In this document: one piece after another, positions 4,319 through 6,423 of the stretch
Layout of the letters: every line of letters begins with the position of its first letter
How positions within the stretch are numbered: the first letter of the stretch is position 1
Assembly (NCBI GenBank): GCA_019408975.1
Contig: DXVA01000052.1
Coordinates: 1,708 to 8,130 of the forward strand
Length of the DNA: 6,423 bases
DNA from: Lentisphaeria bacterium
GTDB taxonomy: Bacteria > Verrucomicrobiota > Lentisphaeria > Victivallales > UBA1829
Direction of reading: 5' to 3'
Position numbers and translations under genes: made by a program
The notes under the pieces: generated by a model
Database searches by the model: none
The model's input: the letters and a program-made list of their open reading frames with translations, nothing else
Told to the model about the DNA's origin: nothing

Positions 4319-6423
4319 TTTTTCCGCTCTCCATGAACAAATCGTCTTCATCCTTACTGTCATCCCTGGGATATGCTATGCGCCCATGCATCATGGACGA
4401 TAGCGTTTTAACAAAACTTTTGCGGATGCCCGCAAGCTCTTTCATCGTCAGATTGGCTTCGTCAAGCTGCCCGTCGCGGATCTTTTTGCGGAAGAGCTCC
4501 TTGACCAGCGCATCAATGGATGCCGGTGTCGGCTTTTCCAGGCTCCGTGAAGCCGCTTCGCAGCAGTCCGCCAGCATGATCAGCACGATCTCTTTTTCCG
4601 TGGGGAGGGGACCCTGGTAACGGAACTCGTTTTCCCCGACATTGTGTTCGCCGTGAATTTCCTGCGCACGTTTGTAGAAATAGAGAATCAGATCCGTGCC
4701 GTGATGCTGCATGATCGTGTCGCGGATGATCTTCTTTAATTTATATTTGCGCGCCAGCTCCAGCCCGTATTTCACATGGTTCAGGATGATCATGGCGCTC
4801 ATGGACGGATTCAGTTCCCGGTGCATGTCCGCGCCGGGGCTGTTCTCGATGAAGTAATCCGGCTGGGAAAGTTTGCCTACGTCATGAAACAATGCGCAGA
4901 CCCGTGCCTTGATATGGTTGAGCCCGACCTCCTGCGCCGCCTGTTCCGCGAGGGTCGATACCATCAGGCTGTGGTGATAGGTGCCGGGCGCTTCAAACTG
5001 CAGGCGCTTGAGAAGCGGATGGTTGTAATCGCTGTAAATCAGCAGGGACATTGTGGTGCTGACGTCGAACATGAATTCAATGACGAACAATGCCAGCTGT
5101 GCAAGGATCGCGGTCAGGAGCCCGGTGAAAAGCGGAAATACGAGAATCCAGAAACAGATATCTTCGCCCTCCGTATCCTTCCAGAGAAAGATGAACGCCA
5201 CGATCAGGGTGGAGATCATGGTTCCCAGAAATGCGCGGACAAAGAAATTCCGGTAATTGGTTGCGTAGCGCACTGCGAATCCTGCGCCGCCGTTGACGAT
5301 CAGCCCGGTCAGCATCATCTGGAACGGATTGTTCATCTGAAGGGAGGCGATGGTCGTTACCAGCAGTCCCACGAACAGCGCTGCGCGGATGCCGTAAATG
5401 ACGGAGACGATGATTGCGGAGAATCCCAGCGGCAGGGCGAAGTAGATGACATTCGGTGGAATGCTGTATTGTTCGCTTATGATTTTGAAAAGATCGAGGA
5501 ACACGCGGTTCAGCAGGATCGAGGCGATCGTGATCAGCCCGAGGAGCCAGATGGTGCGGTTGCTTCGGACCATTTCCGGGTGGACATGATAGATGTAGAT
5601 GCCCGTGAAGATGATGATCGCAAGGCAGAGAAAAATATTTTCCAGAATCACGCGGTAGGGACCTGACTGCGCCCTGGTTTTCCGGAGCTCTTTGTTGTAG
5701 GCTTCCAGAATCATGAGGTCCTTGTCCGTGACGACGCTTTTCTTTTCGAGGATCGGCTGCCCTTTGTGTATCTCGAACATGACGGGGCGCACCATATTTG
5801 CCATTTCCTCTTTTTTCGCTTCCGTGAAATCCTGGTCGTAGGCAAGATTGCCGTTGCCGATCACGGAAACCAGCGCTCTTTCTATCGAGGCAAGGATGGC
5901 GTCCTTGTTCGGATCATTGTAATATTCCAGTGTTGCATTCACGACTGACTTTGCGGCTTCGAGGGGAGTCATGATTTCGCGCATCGGCACACTGTCGCGC
6001 TGGCGTTTGTAGGCATCAATGATCCGGATATGCTTATCCCAGGTCAGACTGCCTTTCTGCTCGTTGCTGATGATTCCGTTGTTCAATGCGCCTTCAAACA
6101 GGGAATACATCTTTTTCATCTGAACCGGGTTGTCCGCAATCTGGAGGAGGCAGTCCAGCGTATTTTTATTCAGGCGCGCCACAAGGTTTTCCGTGGAATC
6201 TCCCGGAGACGGCAGATATTTCGTACCTTTGTTTTCCGCGTTTCCGCGTTTCCGCAGTTCCGCAAAGAAATCCTGGAAATGCTCCGTGATCTGCGCTGTG
6301 GCTTCCGGCTGAATCTTGAAGTAATACGGCGCCTGGGATGCCACCTGTTCGCGCAGGGCTCTGGTTTTCAGCTTATCCTCGCCGGAAAAGTCAAGTTTGG
6401 AAAAAAGGGTGTAAGGGGAATAC
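4275..6423 (-). CDS. pgpH: PgpH-type 7TM-HD cyclic di-AMP phosphodiesterase, 5' end beyond right window edge
   Basis: A membrane phosphodiesterase expected to hydrolyse c-di-AMP to pApA. The frame is open from the stop TGA (4277-4275) to the window edge: 715 codons, including 26 before the GTG at 6344 that read as normal family sequence (KLKTRALREQVASQAPYYFK), so that GTG is not the true start. Numbering from the 6344 codon: an extracytoplasmic 7TMR-HDED domain up to about 228, about seven membrane segments (232-254, 264-286, 298-316, 318-336, 341-361, 367-388, 398-428), then a cytoplasmic HD domain (about 440-650). All expected metal ligands are present: H458 (GTYHHS), H487-D488 (ALFHDVGK), H523 (LNHVKYG), H547-H548 (QHHGT) and D593 (LADCCEA). 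The first transmembrane helix should lie just past the edge. The acidic tail (about 660-689) overlaps the ybeY start. In many bacteria phoH lies upstream; that is a prediction for the next gene to the right. Confidence 0.95.
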   Translation of the reverse strand, partial: YSPYTLFSKLDFSGEDKLKTRALREQVASQAPYYFKIQPEATAQITEHFQDFFAELRKRGNAENKGTKYLPSPGDSTENLVARLNKNTLDCLLQIADNPVQMKKMYSLFEGALNNGIISNEQKGSLTWDKHIRIIDAYKRQRDSVPMREIMTPLEAAKSVVNATLEYYNDPNKDAILASIERALVSVIGNGNLAYDQDFTEAKKEEMANMVRPVMFEIHKGQPILEKKSVVTDKDLMILEAYNKELRKTRAQSGPYRVILENIFLCLAIIIFTGIYIYHVHPEMVRSNRTIWLLGLITIASILLNRVFLDLFKIISEQYSIPPNVIYFALPLGFSAIIVSVIYGIRAALFVGLLVTTIASLQMNNPFQMMLTGLIVNGGAGFAVRYATNYRNFFVRAFLGTMISTLIVAFIFLWKDTEGEDICFWILVFPLFTGLLTAILAQLALFVIEFMFDVSTTMSLLIYSDYNHPLLKRLQFEAPGTYHHSLMVSTLAEQAAQEVGLNHIKARVCALFHDVGKLSQPDYFIENSPGADMHRELNPSMSAMIILNHVKYGLELARKYKLKKIIRDTIMQHHGTDLILYFYKRAQEIHGEHNVGENEFRYQGPLPTEKEIVLIMLADCCEAASRSLEKPTPASIDALVKELFRKKIRDGQLDEANLTMKELAGIRKSFVKTLSSMMHGRIAYPRDDSKDEDDLFMESGKNVSAPGNGTPEKTV
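4327..4332 (-). promoter_or_regulatory. Shine-Dalgarno site that decides the ybeY start
   Basis: GGAGAG on the minus strand, 8 bases before the ATG at 4318-4316 and inside the 3' end of pgpH. The upstream in-frame ATGs at 4363 and 4351 have only poorly spaced purine runs (AGGG directly abutting the first; AGGGA 11 bases before the second), so this site favours the shorter YbeY. Confidence 0.5.

Noticed and set aside
3809..4336. Plus-strand open frame of 175 codons opposite ybeY
   Set aside because: It mirrors the whole of ybeY, which is supported by family motifs; there is no independent evidence for it.
4776..5666. Plus-strand open frame of 296 codons opposite pgpH
   Set aside because: It is antisense to the membrane and HD domains of pgpH; its His/Asp/Gln-rich translation is what reversed membrane-protein codons give.
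1..6423. Search for CRISPR arrays, insertion sequences, tRNAs, toxin-antitoxin pairs or defence genes
   Set aside because: No regularly spaced repeats, transposase motifs, tRNA-like folds or defence-family motifs were seen; coding sequence fills nearly all of the window with conserved housekeeping-type genes.

Overview
The window holds six protein genes, all on the minus strand and read from the right edge to the left. It looks like ordinary chromosomal housekeeping DNA. There are no RNA genes, mobile elements, CRISPR arrays or long unexplained stretches. The organism is a Gram-negative-type bacterium of middling G+C content. I lean towards the PVC group, perhaps Lentisphaerota (Victivallis-like). 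This rests on protein flavour: a PgpH-YbeY-CNNM gene run, a DUF502 protein, and a YbeY with Asp in place of the third His. Bacteroidota share that YbeY variant, but the clear purine-rich Shine-Dalgarno sites here fit them less well. The assignment is an inference with low to moderate confidence.

Layout in transcription order (right to left). (1) 6423-4275: PgpH-type membrane HD phosphodiesterase for cyclic di-AMP; its start lies beyond the right edge. (2) About 4318-3839: YbeY, the 16S rRNA maturation/quality-control endoribonuclease, whose start overlaps the pgpH end. (3) 3839-2550: CNNM/CorC-type protein (membrane domain, CBS pair, CorC/HlyC C-terminal domain), joined to ybeY by a TAATG stop/start. 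(4) 2569-1841: DUF502 two-pass membrane protein, overlapping the previous gene by 20 bases. (5) An AT-rich gap of 121 bases, the only real intergenic space. (6) 1719-100: RhlB/RhlE-type DEAD-box RNA helicase with a long Lys/Arg-rich N-terminal extension. (7) 86-1: the first 28 codons of a SpoU/TrmH-family RNA methyltransferase, cut by the left edge.

The first four genes overlap or abut and are almost certainly co-transcribed and translationally coupled. The helicase and methyltransferase form a second pair, separated by 13 bases, that may have its own promoter in the gap. Two themes run through the window. One is RNA and ribosome maturation (YbeY, DEAD-box helicase, SpoU methyltransferase). 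The other is envelope and ion/second-messenger homeostasis (PgpH, CNNM, DUF502). I see no sign of an undescribed system. The points most worth checking are the eroded transport motifs in the CNNM membrane domain, the non-canonical YbeY metal site, and the edge-truncated genes.
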